NCBI RefSeq assembly: GCF_021130785.1
Contig: NW_025777943.1
Location: 16,086 to 80,085, forward strand
From: Homalodisca vitripennis
Taxonomy: Eukaryota; Arthropoda; Insecta; Hemiptera; Cicadellidae
Length of the DNA stretch: 64,000 bases
Direction of reading: 5' to 3'
Numbering within the stretch: the stretch's first letter is position 1; every line of letters begins with the position of its first letter. The notes under the pieces are model-generated. The model did not search any database and was not told the DNA's origin. It saw only the letters and a list, made by a program, of their open reading frames with translations. The position numbers were made by a program, and so were the translations under genes. Positions 47,880 to 58,994 of the stretch are shown here, one piece after another.

Positions 47880-48528
47880 TCAGCATATGCTGTTCCTCTT
47901 TGGCTTGGAACGATAGAGAAAACTAAATATAGTTATAGGAAAGTATAAAGTATAATTGAAGTTAGAATTTGGGAAAGATTCTCCCGAAAGCTGAGGATAG
48001 ACTGAAATGAAGTGCGAGCGTGATACAAAGTAGCAAAAAGAAGCCTGATCGGATTTGATTAGAAGACAAGAATTGGACCAGGCATTTCCCAGGTGCACAG
48101 AAAGTACAGCACTAGATGAAGAAAGAATGTAACTGTGATTGTGCTACGAGGACGTAGAGGCTTGGCTCATGTGTTGGGGGTATGAAGACCCCGCCACTTT
48201 GCACCCATGAAAAGCAATTGCATAACGTTTTATTTCAAACCTGGAGAAGAGGATGGGGCTATTGAAATTTCCATCACTAACAAATACACATAACTTTAAT
48301 AGCATGGTTTGAATTGAACAATAATATAAAGAAGCTCATTAATTCAGAAATTTCTAATCATTATACATTCAAAAGAAACAAATGAATAAACAAAGAGGTG
48401 AAAACAAAATTATAGGGTGTATGTTTGCTATTGCTCCAAATGATGTACATCGGTTCTACATTAGAATTTTACTTCTTCATGTCAAAGAAGCAAAATCTTT
48501 CAGAAACTTACAACATTACAATGTAATA
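47880..48528. other. Stretch without recognised feature
   Basis: Moderate-GC sequence with no open frame of note. It may include more of the decayed LINE, but I see no motif. Confidence 0.4.
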
Positions 48529-49199
48529 TACAGGGTGAATATAAAGTCAGGACCCCCCCCTCTATTTTCTTCTATAGGTAATATAAGGAGATATCCTTTG
48601 GGTAGTGGTGCAATATGGAAAGGAAGTTTCATTTTATGATATTGAAAATTTTTTTTGTCCCCCAAAAATGCGAAATTTTGGGGGCAACCCAAAAATTTCA
48701 AATGTAAACCCCTATAAAGTGACCCCTCATTTTAAAGAGCATGAAAAAACTTAAATAGTGGTGAAAACCAGAGATCGCTATCTCTTTCCAACAACATAGC
48801 CAATAAAAATTGTAATTAAGTCTTTACACCTAAATTTATTTTGTTTGGGTACAGTTTCCGTCTGCGTCGAAACAAGTTTATTGGTTGTCTGTGTTCTCAA
48901 TGAGTGAGGCATGCAATGGATGAAGAATCCAATATTAGAAAGTCAACACATGATAAGGAGTTTATTGTCAATGAGTGACTGGGCTTTCCCCGGTTCGAAG
49001 TACAGTTAGAAAAAACTAGTCCATTTTGCTTATTTTGAGAAAATCGCGTTCAAAGTTTTGATATTGTACAAAACTTACATTAATTGTAATTATTGCGTAT
49101 TTTTGAGTAGGTTTGTTCTTGAGGTCAATAGCTACACCTGTCCACTAGTAAAATAAAATTATTTAAGTAATTTCATGATTTCTGGATATGCAATTTTGC

Positions 49200-49912
49200 A
49201 GTTGGAACCTTGTCAAACCATAATTTCTCAACTTTTTGGGATAGGAATTTCCAGAAGGATGTAAAGTAAACAGAAACCATGTAAGACTATGTTTTATTTA
49301 TTTTAAATATTGTGCACAAAAACTTTTTCCCAGAAGAATATTTTTGCGCTTGCATGTTTTTCCCACTTCTTCCAGCCATTGTCTCATTCCATATAGCACA
49401 ATATACTTGCTTGGTTACACCGTAAGCTGTCATATTGTACACATTCAACTTTCTTGTATAGAAAAATGAACACTTATAGATGCTCTGGGACATGTAATGA
49501 CATTCTCTAAGTCAGAAAGTAATACTTTCTTTATAATAATTTTTTATTTCTCCAAATAATTCACTGGATGAATTACTTTCTAAGTCACTCTGTGCCATTT
49601 TGTAATTTCAAAAATTAAGAAATATTCACATCAAAATCAACTGGACTATCATCAGTATACATAACCTCAATGTAAATAAATCGTCAGAACACAATAAGCA
49701 GTATGAGTCAGCTGATGCATTATTATTTATAATAGACAGTAGAGCTGACACCAACAGCTGATCATGCGGTTGGAACATTGTCACTCTCCTATCTTTATTA
49801 TTATGAAACATACGACAATGAGAGTTAGTGCATTAAATAGAGAGTGTTTTAAATAGAATAATTGCAAAATAAACTCAATTTTCATAAAAATATTAGTTGG
49901 AACCTTGTCAAG
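49200..49912. repeat. Repeated TTGGAACCTTGTCAA motif inside element 2
   Basis: GTTGGAACCTTGTCAAACCA (about 49201) recurs as GTTGGAACCTTGTCAAGCCA (about 49894), and in weaker form as GTTGGAACATTGTCACTC (about 49769). The outer pair could be a target-site duplication around a 690-bp insertion or a subterminal motif array. The sequence does not settle which. Confidence 0.5.
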
Positions 49913-50102
49913 CCAAGGTAGCGAGTAGTTATTATCTCAGTAGATCATTATTATCCAGTGGTATTGTGTGGTTACTCTTCCCGTGAAGTATTTTGAGAAG
50001 GTTGTATGTGTTTTAGTGTTATTACAATAATTTATTTAGATGCACTTTCGCATTGTTGAGTTTTAAATAATATTATCTAATTAATACTGATTTCGAGTAA
50101 AA

Positions 50103-51185
50103 ATGGCACGTAGTCACGAAGATAAAGTAGAAATGATATTTACTTTCGGGGCTTCGAATGAAAAATTATCATGAGCCAGAAAGGCGGTTTAATTTGGCAC
50201 ATCCTGATAGACCTGTGACAAGGAAATACTTAAGAACTTTAGTAAATAAGTTCCGAGAATTTGGTTCCATCAAAGATGCCCCACGCTCAGGTCGGCCTCC
50301 TTTAGGTGGTGACAAACAGTTCGAAATTGTTGCACAATTTGTTGAAGATCCGCAGCAGTCCACCAGATTAGTAGCAAAATCTTTGTGATGTTTCCCAAAT
50401 GTTATGATGTGATAAAGTTACTGAAAAAAATAAATTTCACGCCTATAAAATTAAGCTTCTCCATGAGTTAAACGAAAGACGATCCAGACCGTCGTCTACA
50501 ATTTTGTGAAGAAATGGAAGCACTAATTTCTTCTCATCCATTGGTTGTTAGAAACGTTGTGTTTAGTGATGAATGCAGTTTTTTCGTCATTGGAGATGTG
50601 AACAAACACAAACTGCAGGTACTGCGACACAGAAAATCCCCATGTTTTTCCGTGAATCTCGCACCCAGTACCCAGAAAAAGTTAATGTTTGGGCCGGGAT
50701 ATTTGGGAATCACATTATAGGACCATTTTTTATTAATGGAAAATCTCAATGGTCAACTGTATTTGGAAATGTTACAAGAATCAATTTTTTCTGCAATAAA
50801 TACTGTTATGAGGGAGAATCAACATGAATTTGAAGAAGAACTCGTTCATTTCCAGCAAGATGGTGCCCCATCACATTATCATCGTGCTGTACGACATTTC
50901 CTGGGAACTCAGCTACGTGGTCAGTGGATTGGTAGGCGTATTGTAATAATAGAATGGCCTGCACGGTCTCCGGACCTTACACCCATGGACTTTTTTCTTA
51001 GGGGTCACATAAAATCCGCAATTTACAAAACACCATTAGCAAACATTGAAGATTTAAGAAACAGGATTATTGATTCTTGCAACCAAATACAACCTCAGAC
51101 TTTCCAAAACGTCAGAGAGGCGTTCACCCTACGCTTGTCTCACTGCCAAATAGTAGGAGGGCTTCAGTTTGAACATTTGATTTGA
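50103..51185 (+). pseudogene. Transposase of element 2, HTH plus DDE domain, frameshifted
   Basis: The ATG at 50103 opens MARSHEDKVEMIFTFG, the usual N-terminus of this insect transposase type. A break near 50160 leads to ERRFNLAHPDRPVTRKYLRT, then IKDAPRSGRPP (AT-hook-like GRPR linker). After a stop near 50388 and a broken linker, the catalytic part shows VVFSDECSFF (first Asp), frame changes near 50600-50740, then VHFQQDGAPSHYHRAVRHFL (second Asp) and WPARSPDLTPMDFF (third acidic residue). The last 149 residues are open to 51185. The catalytic residues survive but the reading frame does not. Confidence 0.87.
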
Positions 51186-51509
51186 CTTCGTGACGTGGTG
51201 ATTATTAAAATTGTTTTGGTAATACTGGCTATTATTTCGGATTAGGAAAGAGATAGCAATCTCTGGTTTTCACTACTATTTAAGTTTTTTCATGCTCTTT
51301 AAAATGAGGGGTCACTTGATAGGGGTTTACATTTGAAATTTTTGGGTTGCCCCCCAAAATTTCACTTTTGGGGGACAAAAAAAAATTTTCAATATCATAA
51401 AATGAAACTTCCTTTCCATATTGCACCACTACCCAAAGGATATCTCCTTATATTACCTAGAGAAAAAAAGTAGAGGGGGGGGGGTCCCTGACTTTATATT
51501 CACCCTGTA

Positions 51510-51990
51510 TAAAGAATCAGTAATTGCCCATGGAATACTAGAAGACGATTAAGAATGGATAAATTTCCAGGAAGAAAGGTAACTGTCAATATCCCTCATC
51601 ATCCTAGAGAGCTATTTCTTACATGTCTTACTTCGGTGAACCTGTTGCTATTAAATCTATTATTAAGATTTAAATCAGAAATGTTTCAGGTCTTTAGATT
51701 TGAAAATGTAGAAGATACAGAAAACATGGCACTATTAAAAATAGATAACTTACTTAAACAAATACTTTAGACTACTCAAAAGTAAACTTACTGATTCATA
51801 CACTTACGTTCGGCAAAAGAACATGAACTGCATCCAAACAAATTTTATAACAAGTGTACAAAATAATAACATTGTAATCCCACACTTGCAGCAAACAGCT
51901 AGCTGAATACGAGTATTAATCAGCAGTTAATCAACATTAGTAACTTAATTAATTAGTGTATTAAGTAAGAGATAGTACAAAGAAAAAATA
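51510..51990. other. Stretch without recognised feature
   Basis: AT-rich, no supported gene. Confidence 0.4.
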
Positions 51991-51995
51991 TTCAT

Positions 51996-53560
51996 CTAAA
52001 ATGATAACCTATTTCTTTGAAGCAAATTAAAAATTAAAAAGTCATGTTTACTTTGTAGAAAACCCCTTAAACTTCTGGTCTCCATAATTAGTATTTTGTT
52101 CATCATCATCCTTACCTTCACTATGAGTCTGTTATATTCTTCTATAAGGGCTACTCCTTGTTCTGCTATATCATTCACAACTCTAAGGAACTTCAAAACT
52201 TTCTACCCAATTCCAGTTGTTTACATTAGTGTCCATGAACTTCATCTCTAGACCAAGCGTTCTAAAGAAGTTCTTTGTATTGTTGGAGATGAAATTTTTA
52301 AGGTTTCTTATTTGAACGTCTTTTTTATTAACTTATGCCTTCACTGGTGGAGTATTAGAACCGTTATTTTGTAGAGCTGTTATGATTTTCTTTTTAGTTT
52401 AGTTTGTTACTTAAACATCAAACAGTGATAGAGCCGCAAGTGTTTCAGAGAGATACCACAGGTGATCTTTTTTTTGTTTAAAGCTTTCTCTACTACCTCT
52501 TTGAGGTTTAACAGCTTTGAAAGCTACCAAATCTTTTAAGAGTTGCAGATCATTCAATGGAGCATAAGCAGGTGAAGGCGCTTGGAACCAGTTCTTAATG
52601 TAAATAACTGCATAAAAATAAAAATGTCTTGAATATCAGCCTCTCTTTTAGTCAGTTGAAATTGACTGTAAAAGAGGTAAAATTTCAATGCATTAATGGC
52701 CTAGATCTATGAACACCAGCAGGTACTTGAATGACAGTTGTTTTTCAAACATTCCTCCTAGCAAAATGATAGTCAGCTCCAGGAATTCCTTGTAATCATC
52801 CCTAGATTGGAATTATTGCAGCTAATCTTTACTAAATTGAATAATTCGTTCAGCAAACCCTTTTACAACATCATTAGCCAAAGGGTCCGTAATGACAGGT
52901 TCATATTGCTGGGAATTAATTTGTGACCAGAAGTTTTTTAATCTCTTGAACAATAAGATGTCTAGCCCTGTTGATTTTCCAACTCCTTGTAAGACAACTG
53001 CTTCTAACATAATTTCTAAAATGTGATGGCGATATGGCAACCAAAACATATATATTCTGTTCTATAAAACACATGCACCATTGTGATGGTCTTGTGTTTA
53101 CAGCAGTTGTGTCAAAACTCATACACTTAATTTGATCAACTACTCCCCACGAGGAAACTGTTTCATAAACAGCACTAGCTATTAATTCTTCAATTCTGAC
53201 GTAATCTTTGGAACCCCCAGAGTTGATCAACACTTTGTCCAGACACAAGTATTGGAAGTCAATCCACAACCTCTTGTCCACTAATGTCTTCAAGCATTTT
53301 TCCATCTCAGTCCACAGTGAAAGAAAGGACCATTAGGAGAAAAGTCCATTTCCAAATTTTGTGCTAAGGCCTCTTGTTTTTCAATCCTGTTTTGACAATT
53401 GATGAATAACCCACGTTATAAAGAGATTGATCACACCCTGCTTGTTTGAGGGTAGATGTTAACAGCAGGTCAGAATTTCTGTCACTTAGTTTTGAGCCAT
53501 CAGGGCAAACAGCAAGGTTGTCGTCAATTATTTTCTTTATACCCCTCTTTTTTGTTGGAA
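51996..53560 (-). pseudogene. hAT-like transposase relic
   Basis: Minus-strand pieces follow in order. First is DKVLINSGGSKDYVRIEELI then IKCMSFDTTAVNTRPSQW (to about 53070). A frame change leads to YRHHILEIMLEAVV and ILLFKRLKNFWSQINSQQYE (about 53049-52850). LWYLSETLAALSLFD lies near 52460. The C-terminal NDIAEQGVALIEEYNRLI (about 52165-52110) resembles the NDxAERGVALIQEYN block common in this arthropod repeat protein. The CFDTTxxNTG and RHHIxEI blocks recur in many arthropod genomes; placement in hAT is inference. Several frameshifts and stops are present. Confidence 0.6.
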
Positions 53561-53639
53561 GTTACTACTAACAATGAAACACAATTTACAGTAATGCTCA
53601 CACGATAAACACAACCAAACCACTCAGCTTCACTATTTG

Positions 53640-54400
53640 TACTCAACTGGTAGTATATATAACGTAATAGTGTCGGTAAAATTGTTATTCAGTGGTAACC
53701 TATTACCAGCCAAGACTATTATCGTGCAAGCAATGAGGCTAGGAACAGACCTGTTCTGGTGATGCTTTTCTGGTATTACGTTACTGAGAAACCAATAACA
53801 TAGTGGAGTGAGCTGGATTGGATGGTGCGGGAGGGATAGGGAATAAAATATCAGATTGAAATAATTAATAATAAATAAATTATAAATAAATATTTATCAA
53901 ATAGAAATGCAGACTTATTTCTGAAAAAAATTAAAACAAATCCAACTAATTCATTATTTAATTGTTCGTTCTCAGTTACCATTAATTATACGTAATCTAT
54001 TAAAAAGTAGTCTACTAATTTAAATATTACATTGTAGTAAGTTAGTTGTTTTGTATAATAAACAATAATTGTATTGTACAGAAAATTTTTTAAATAACCA
54101 GTTTATAATTAATATATTTCAAAGTAGTCTACCAGTTTAAAATTGCATTGTACTGATTAAATTAAATTTTCGTATACTACGTCTAAATAGCCCCACATAT
54201 GTAGATTTAGTCTGACTCAGTTTACTTGCAACTTAATTAAAGTCAGTTCTGTAACAGCATGATGCTAATTACCGAGCATGGGTCGGCTGGTAACATGTTA
54301 CAGCTGTAACAGGTCACTGGCACATAATATCAACTAACCACATTATTTTGGTAATAGGTTATTGACAAATAACAGTAATTCCCATCTCTAACTGGCAGAC
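53640..54400. repeat. Possible terminal region of the hAT-like element
   Basis: GTTATTCAGTGGTAACCTAT (about 53681) and, inverted, ATAGGTTATTGACAAATAAC (about 54353) share the ATAACCTATTACCA theme. AACAGTAATTCCCATCTCTA at about 54370-54389 is, inverted, TAGAGATGGGAATTACTG, which resembles hAT-type tips. No matching partner was found near 51.8 kb. Confidence 0.35.
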
Positions 54401-54889
54401 TAGCAGTGACAGTGCAGTAAATGTGTGGAGTGAGGGGCAGCAAGTCCCAACATGAACAGAGCAAGCAGTGACAAGCTTCTCTCAGTCATACACTCAAACA
54501 CACACATACATACATACATACAGAACAAAACTATTGTTTTCAGTTTGGAAACTTTGGTGCTCTTATTTCTTTTTTAATGAATATTTGTATACTTAAGAAT
54601 AATAAACATTAAAAATATGCGTTTGAAAAAATTATACAAATTCGATTTTTGGTAATATAATTAGGTATTTTTTAAAGTTTGACCTAAGAGAGCGACCCAT
54701 ACAAGTTGTTTTAAAAATCTGAAATCTTTGTGGAATGTAATTTATGTCACAGAACGAAATGAGAGGGTGCTTATTCCTTATAAAGTGATATTTGAGAGTT
54801 GGTTTGAGTTTGGTTGTAGAGCATCACCCTACTGTATAGGTCCTCCACCCTCTCCAGACCATATCAGCTACTCTTTCTGATCCTTTCTA

Positions 54890-55246
54890 ATATTGATTCA
54901 TTCCGACTCTTTTTCTGATGGCTTCGTTCCTTGTTCTCTCTCTTCTAGTCAATTTAACACAGACCCTTAAAAATTCTTCTTCATCATCCATGTCTTATTT
55001 TAAAAGTTAATTAAAATAGGTATTTTTTCAACTTATGCGTATGGCAGGGTAGTGGTTAAGTTCGTTGTGGCAAATTTACTTCAAAGTATAGGTTTACAGC
55101 TGAACAAGATTTCAACAACTTACCTCTTGATTTGTTATTCATGTACAAACCAACTTCTGGTTTCTTGCTCAACTTTCAGTCTCGAAATCCTCAATTTGGT
55201 ACATTTTTATGTTCATTTTGATCCATGTGTAACAAACATCCTTTAG
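54890..55246 (+). pseudogene. P450 exon 11 duplicate, disabled
   Basis: From about 55033 the sequence matches exon 11: AYAYGRVVVKFVVANLL, then after a 1-bp deletion near 55083 KYRFTAEQDFNNLPLDLLFM and YKPTSGFLLNFQSR, ending at a TGA about 10 residues beyond the parent's stop. The acceptor CAG of the intact gene (43745-43747) is CAA here, so it could not be spliced in. Upstream, TCTCTTCTAGTCAATTTAAC resembles CCTCGTCTAGTCAATCCAGC in intron 10, so the duplication included intron. Confidence 0.9.
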
Positions 55247-55249
55247 TGA

Positions 55250-55775
55250 TTTGATTATAGAAACAACAATTGAATATTATGCTATTACATATTATACATG
55301 TTTTGAAAATAACAATTAGTCATATTTACAGTGTAGTTAAGAGTATTTATTTTTTACCCGTGTAACATTATACAAAGCTATTGGGATGAAAATAATATCC
55401 TCTTGGTGTATAGTATAAAAGTTACAAGTGTGGAGGCTACTACAAGCTTTTGGTATACTGTACTATAATTTTACGTTCATGTTAAGTTGCATTTAGGGAA
55501 CGTTGTATACCAAGTATATCCACATACATTTATTAGTAATTGTTTTATAATACAAACAAATCACTACATTTATGTTTTAGATTTCATTATATAAGTGAGT
55601 TATATAGTTCAATAAATGAGAAACACCTTAAAGTCTACATTCTCACACAGTATAGTGGCTAATTTTGAAACAATCTACTGTGATAAATGTTGCTGTTAAC
55701 AACTTATTTATTGGTTATGGGTATTTTAAAAATATTGTTAGTTGTTTTAATGTTTGACTTTTAAAAGGCTACGCA
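55250..55775. other. AT-rich stretch without recognised feature
   Basis: No gene or repeat identified. Confidence 0.45.
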
Positions 55776-55930
55776 CTGAATCTGATGATGGCTTATAAAC
55801 CTTCATATCAGCTAAATATTTTTCTAAAATATTGTTGAAATGTTGTAAAATGTTTTTTAAAAACATCCACTAAATCCTTGGTTGAACTGAGATAAAGACA
55901 AGGCTTTTTACTCAAATACCTCCATAAATA

Positions 55931-56834
55931 CCAGGTGTACCTCGAAGAGGTTTAAACATTTGATTTTATATTACTTGCCCATTTATGCACTGAACATATT
56001 CAAACTCTACACAATTCATTAAATAGGTATTAAAAAAATTCTGTGAAAATTTTAGCTCTCTAGCAATTGTTTAAACGAAATGCTAATATTTTGAAAAACT
56101 ATACTTTAAAAACAGTAGAAAAAAACTGTATTTTTGTTTTGTAAAATTATTTATTGTCATATTCTAATCAAAAAATTAGAACATAGCCTATTAAAAAACC
56201 TAGAATCACAGTCAACAATTATTCTAATTGTTATCCAACCACAGTGATACACTAATAACAGTGCTTAACAAATGAATCGTTAGCTCTTACAAAGAAATTC
56301 TGTGGTTTCCGGAGAAGTTCCTCTTCAATTGTTTTAATTCCTCATCATTATTGAAGCTACAAGTATAAACTTGTTCCTTTAAGTAATCCTATAGAAAAAT
56401 ATCACACACAGTTAAATCTGGGGATCGGGGTGGCCAATCTAAAAATTCACTTCCACGACAAATCCAATGGCCATTTAGGTTGTTATTTAGTAATCGACAG
56501 GATTTGCGAAATGAGGAGGAGAAACATCTTGTTGGAAGATTGCTTCAACCATTTCTGGAACCGTAAAACGACAATGAGCATTGTTAAACAGCTGTTCTTT
56601 AAAACTGCAACGCAAAAATCATATCAGGTAAGTCAAGAAATTAATTTTTATAGGAAGCAAAATGGTCAAATTTTCAATATGTCACAATTTTGTTTTTACA
56701 ATTGTTAGGGAGCTTTAATTTGCACAGAATATTTATAAAACCTACTTTATTACTTGTGTAGAGTTTGAAAATGTTCGATGCATAAATGGGCAAGTAATTA
56801 AAATCAAACGTTTAAACCTCTATGTGAGACTCTG
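55931..56834 (-). mobile_element. Tc1/mariner-like element 3, nested in the Penelope-like element
   Basis: Inverted repeats of about 130-140 bp (about 55933-56070 and 56700-56834) share GAGGTTTAAACRTTTGATTT, ATTACTTGCCCATTTATGCA and TCAAACTCTACACAA. The tips are CCAGGTGTACC and CAGAGTCTCAC. TA flanks both sides (55929-55930 and 56835-56836). The interior is a shortened transposase relic, and the whole is only 904 bp, so it is a non-autonomous deletion derivative. Confidence 0.85.
56235..56605 (-). pseudogene. Transposase fragment of element 3
   Basis: The minus strand reads VPEMVEAIFQQDVSPPHFAN (second catalytic Asp block, FQQDGAPPHF), a stop and frameshift, then GHWICRGSEFLDWPPRSPDL, TVCDIFL and YLKEQVYTCS (third acidic residue block). 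The N-terminal DNA-binding part and the first Asp are absent. It is the same protein type as the transposases of elements 1 and 2 but a distinct lineage. Confidence 0.85.
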
Positions 56835-57529
56835 TATATTGCTGAAAATAGGAGACAGTGGAGAACCGATTGCCATCCCCTCATCTTGATGGTAAATTTG
56901 ATCGTCGAAAATAATTGCATTGATTGCATAGTTCTAACAGTTCCATAATTAATGTCACAGGAAGTTATTTCCCTTAATGTTTGTTCTTTGAGACGTGATT
57001 TAATAATTTCTAATTTCTGGAACTGGTACATTTTTTTAATAGACTTTCAATGTCAAAACTTACTAGTTTGTCAGTTTCAGCCAACTTCAGGGATTTTAGC
57101 TTTTCTACAAAACCCTGGAATTTTTTATAAGAGATTCAGTTTTTCCTATCAATGGCATTAAAATGTCCAAAAGAACTTTAGACAATTCCCTGCAAGGTGA
57201 ATCATGAGAACTAATGATAGGCTGGAGAGGGATGCTAGGTTTGTGGATTTTGGGAAGGCCATACATATGGTGAATCTTTGAATGGTGAAGAGTTAATTTA
57301 GATCTAATATTATTTGAAAAATATGTTTGTGTTCTCTTTAAAGTTCATACAATGTGCTAGTTTACGTTCAAAATAATCAATTTGCTCTGTATTTTAAACT
57401 GCATATTTGCCAGTATTTAAAGTTGCCGTAATCTTATCTTTATATGTTACCAAGTTAAGTACAACAGTAGTGTTGCCTTGATTGGTAATATTTCAGTAGT
57501 ACCTTTATTGTACTTTTTTATTAAATTCA

Positions 57530-58345
57530 ATTATAATTAAGAAAATATTACAAATCACCAAAACTCTACTACAGAATTGAATCGTTAGTGGTAAATTTAG
57601 TGGTCTGCAGAATATAGATTTCAGCCATCTTTTATTATCTTAACAATGTTTGTCAAAGCTGATCTTGTTTCATAATTTTACAGAATTATATTTGTATAAT
57701 ATTAGATTATAATAAATTTTAGGATGAAAAAAATATATTTATATTTAAGCATTAATAATAAAACTGCAAACCTAGATTTTAAAACGTTCTAATTGTTAAC
57801 TAGCTACTTGTGATTCACTGTACTGCATCGCTTTATTTAATCAACACCAGTAGGGAATCAGAAACAGAATGATGACTAGTAACAGCCAGTTTTTGTTATT
57901 GTTTTAATTTTTTTATTTAGATTTTGACTGTTTTTATGGTTGTTATTGTTTATTTATGAAATAATAACTATGTATATACAATATTACCATTTTACATACT
58001 CCTTTTAATTGATTTGGGATTGTGTTTTATATATCTTTGCTTATTTTGCGAGTGACTTCAGAGACTTCACCTAAGGCAATTTCCTAAAAATACCAAAGGG
58101 TATTCAAACTAGTAATGACCTACTATTTTTAGTTATTGAAGTGTATTTTTACTTCATTCATAAATTTGTTTAGTATATTTTGGATTTCAGAGAGGTCACG
58201 CAAAAGTACTCCAACTTATTGAGTTGTCCTCAAACCGATATATTATGCTACTTGTAATATATTTTATGTTCTGTTGCGGTTTTCTTGGACATTAATTAAC
58301 AAGGCATTTGACATGATAAGCTCGCTGAGCTAGCATTACACTAAA
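57530..58345. other. AT-rich stretch without recognised feature
   Basis: No gene or repeat identified between the Penelope-like element and the LINE tail at 58.35 kb. Confidence 0.45.
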
Positions 58346-58351
58346 CTTATG

Positions 58352-58385
58352 GAATAGAATAGAATAGAATAGAATAGAATAGAAT
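58352..58385 (-). repeat. 3'-terminal pentamer tail of LINE-C
   Basis: About seven tandem GAATA units (TATTC on the transcript strand), the same unit as the LINE-A tail. Confidence 0.95.
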
Positions 58386-58994
58386 CTTTATTCACCACAA
58401 GATATTTCCATAGAATACATAGGCAAGTCATGTAACTATGAGATTAATATTTCTACACACAAAGCCATTGTTTACATAAATATAAACCTAAGCCAATGGA
58501 CTATTTTAAGACTACAGTAGGCCCTATAATATAAATAACAGCAATATAGTATTACAATACTAGTAAATATTTTAATCAAAATAGCATTTTATAAATTACA
58601 ACAGGCCTAACTTAAACATTATAATAAACAACACATTGGACATTACAATAAATAGATATCTATGTTACTTAAACATATATTTGTTTAGCACAAAGTGACA
58701 AAAGATTCTTTGAAAGCGTCAGGTCAGGGCTAAAATCCAATTCGGACCAACTCTCAGAAAGAAATTCTTCCACTTTATAAAACGGATTTTTTAATAAAAA
58801 ATTTATGATACAGATTTTAAATTTATCATTTTCTAAATTCTTGACTGGGTCGGGTAACTTATTCCATTAATCGGCTTGATATAACTATGGGATTTCTTTC
58901 ACTTTTTAATAGCCTATTTTGTGGTAAATTAATTAAATTTGCAGATCTAGTATTGTGGGAATGAATGGAGCTTCTTGTATGTACCTTGTCTAAA

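Larger units (their letters stand above)
48531..51507 (+). mobile_element. Tc1/mariner-like transposon with ~265-bp inverted repeats (element 2)
   Basis: It begins CAGGGTGAATATAAAGTCAG and ends with the inverse TGACTTTATATTCACCCTG. TA flanks both sides (48529-48530 and 51508-51509). The inverted repeats extend to about 48795 and back from about 51243, and include a CCCCCCC/GGGGGGGGG run, a GTCCCCCAAAA block and a CCCCTCATTTTAAAGAGCAT block. A degenerate transposase lies at 50103-51185. The left non-coding interior (about 48800-50100) is unusually long for the superfamily. Confidence 0.92.
55780..57525 (-). mobile_element. Penelope-like retroelement, decayed and interrupted
   Basis: On the minus strand, with several stops, the pieces are PYVWPSQNPQT (PYVYGLPKIHK region, about 57265), LQGIV (RPIISS..SP region) and IYHQDEGMAIGSPLSPIFSN (about 56895-56838). 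After the nested transposon, FMEVFE continues (about 55928-55910). The GxAMGSPLSPxxANIFME block is diagnostic of Penelope-like RTs. A CTGATGA block at 55782-55788 may be the remains of the hammerhead ribozyme that these elements carry. The ends are approximate. Confidence 0.8.
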
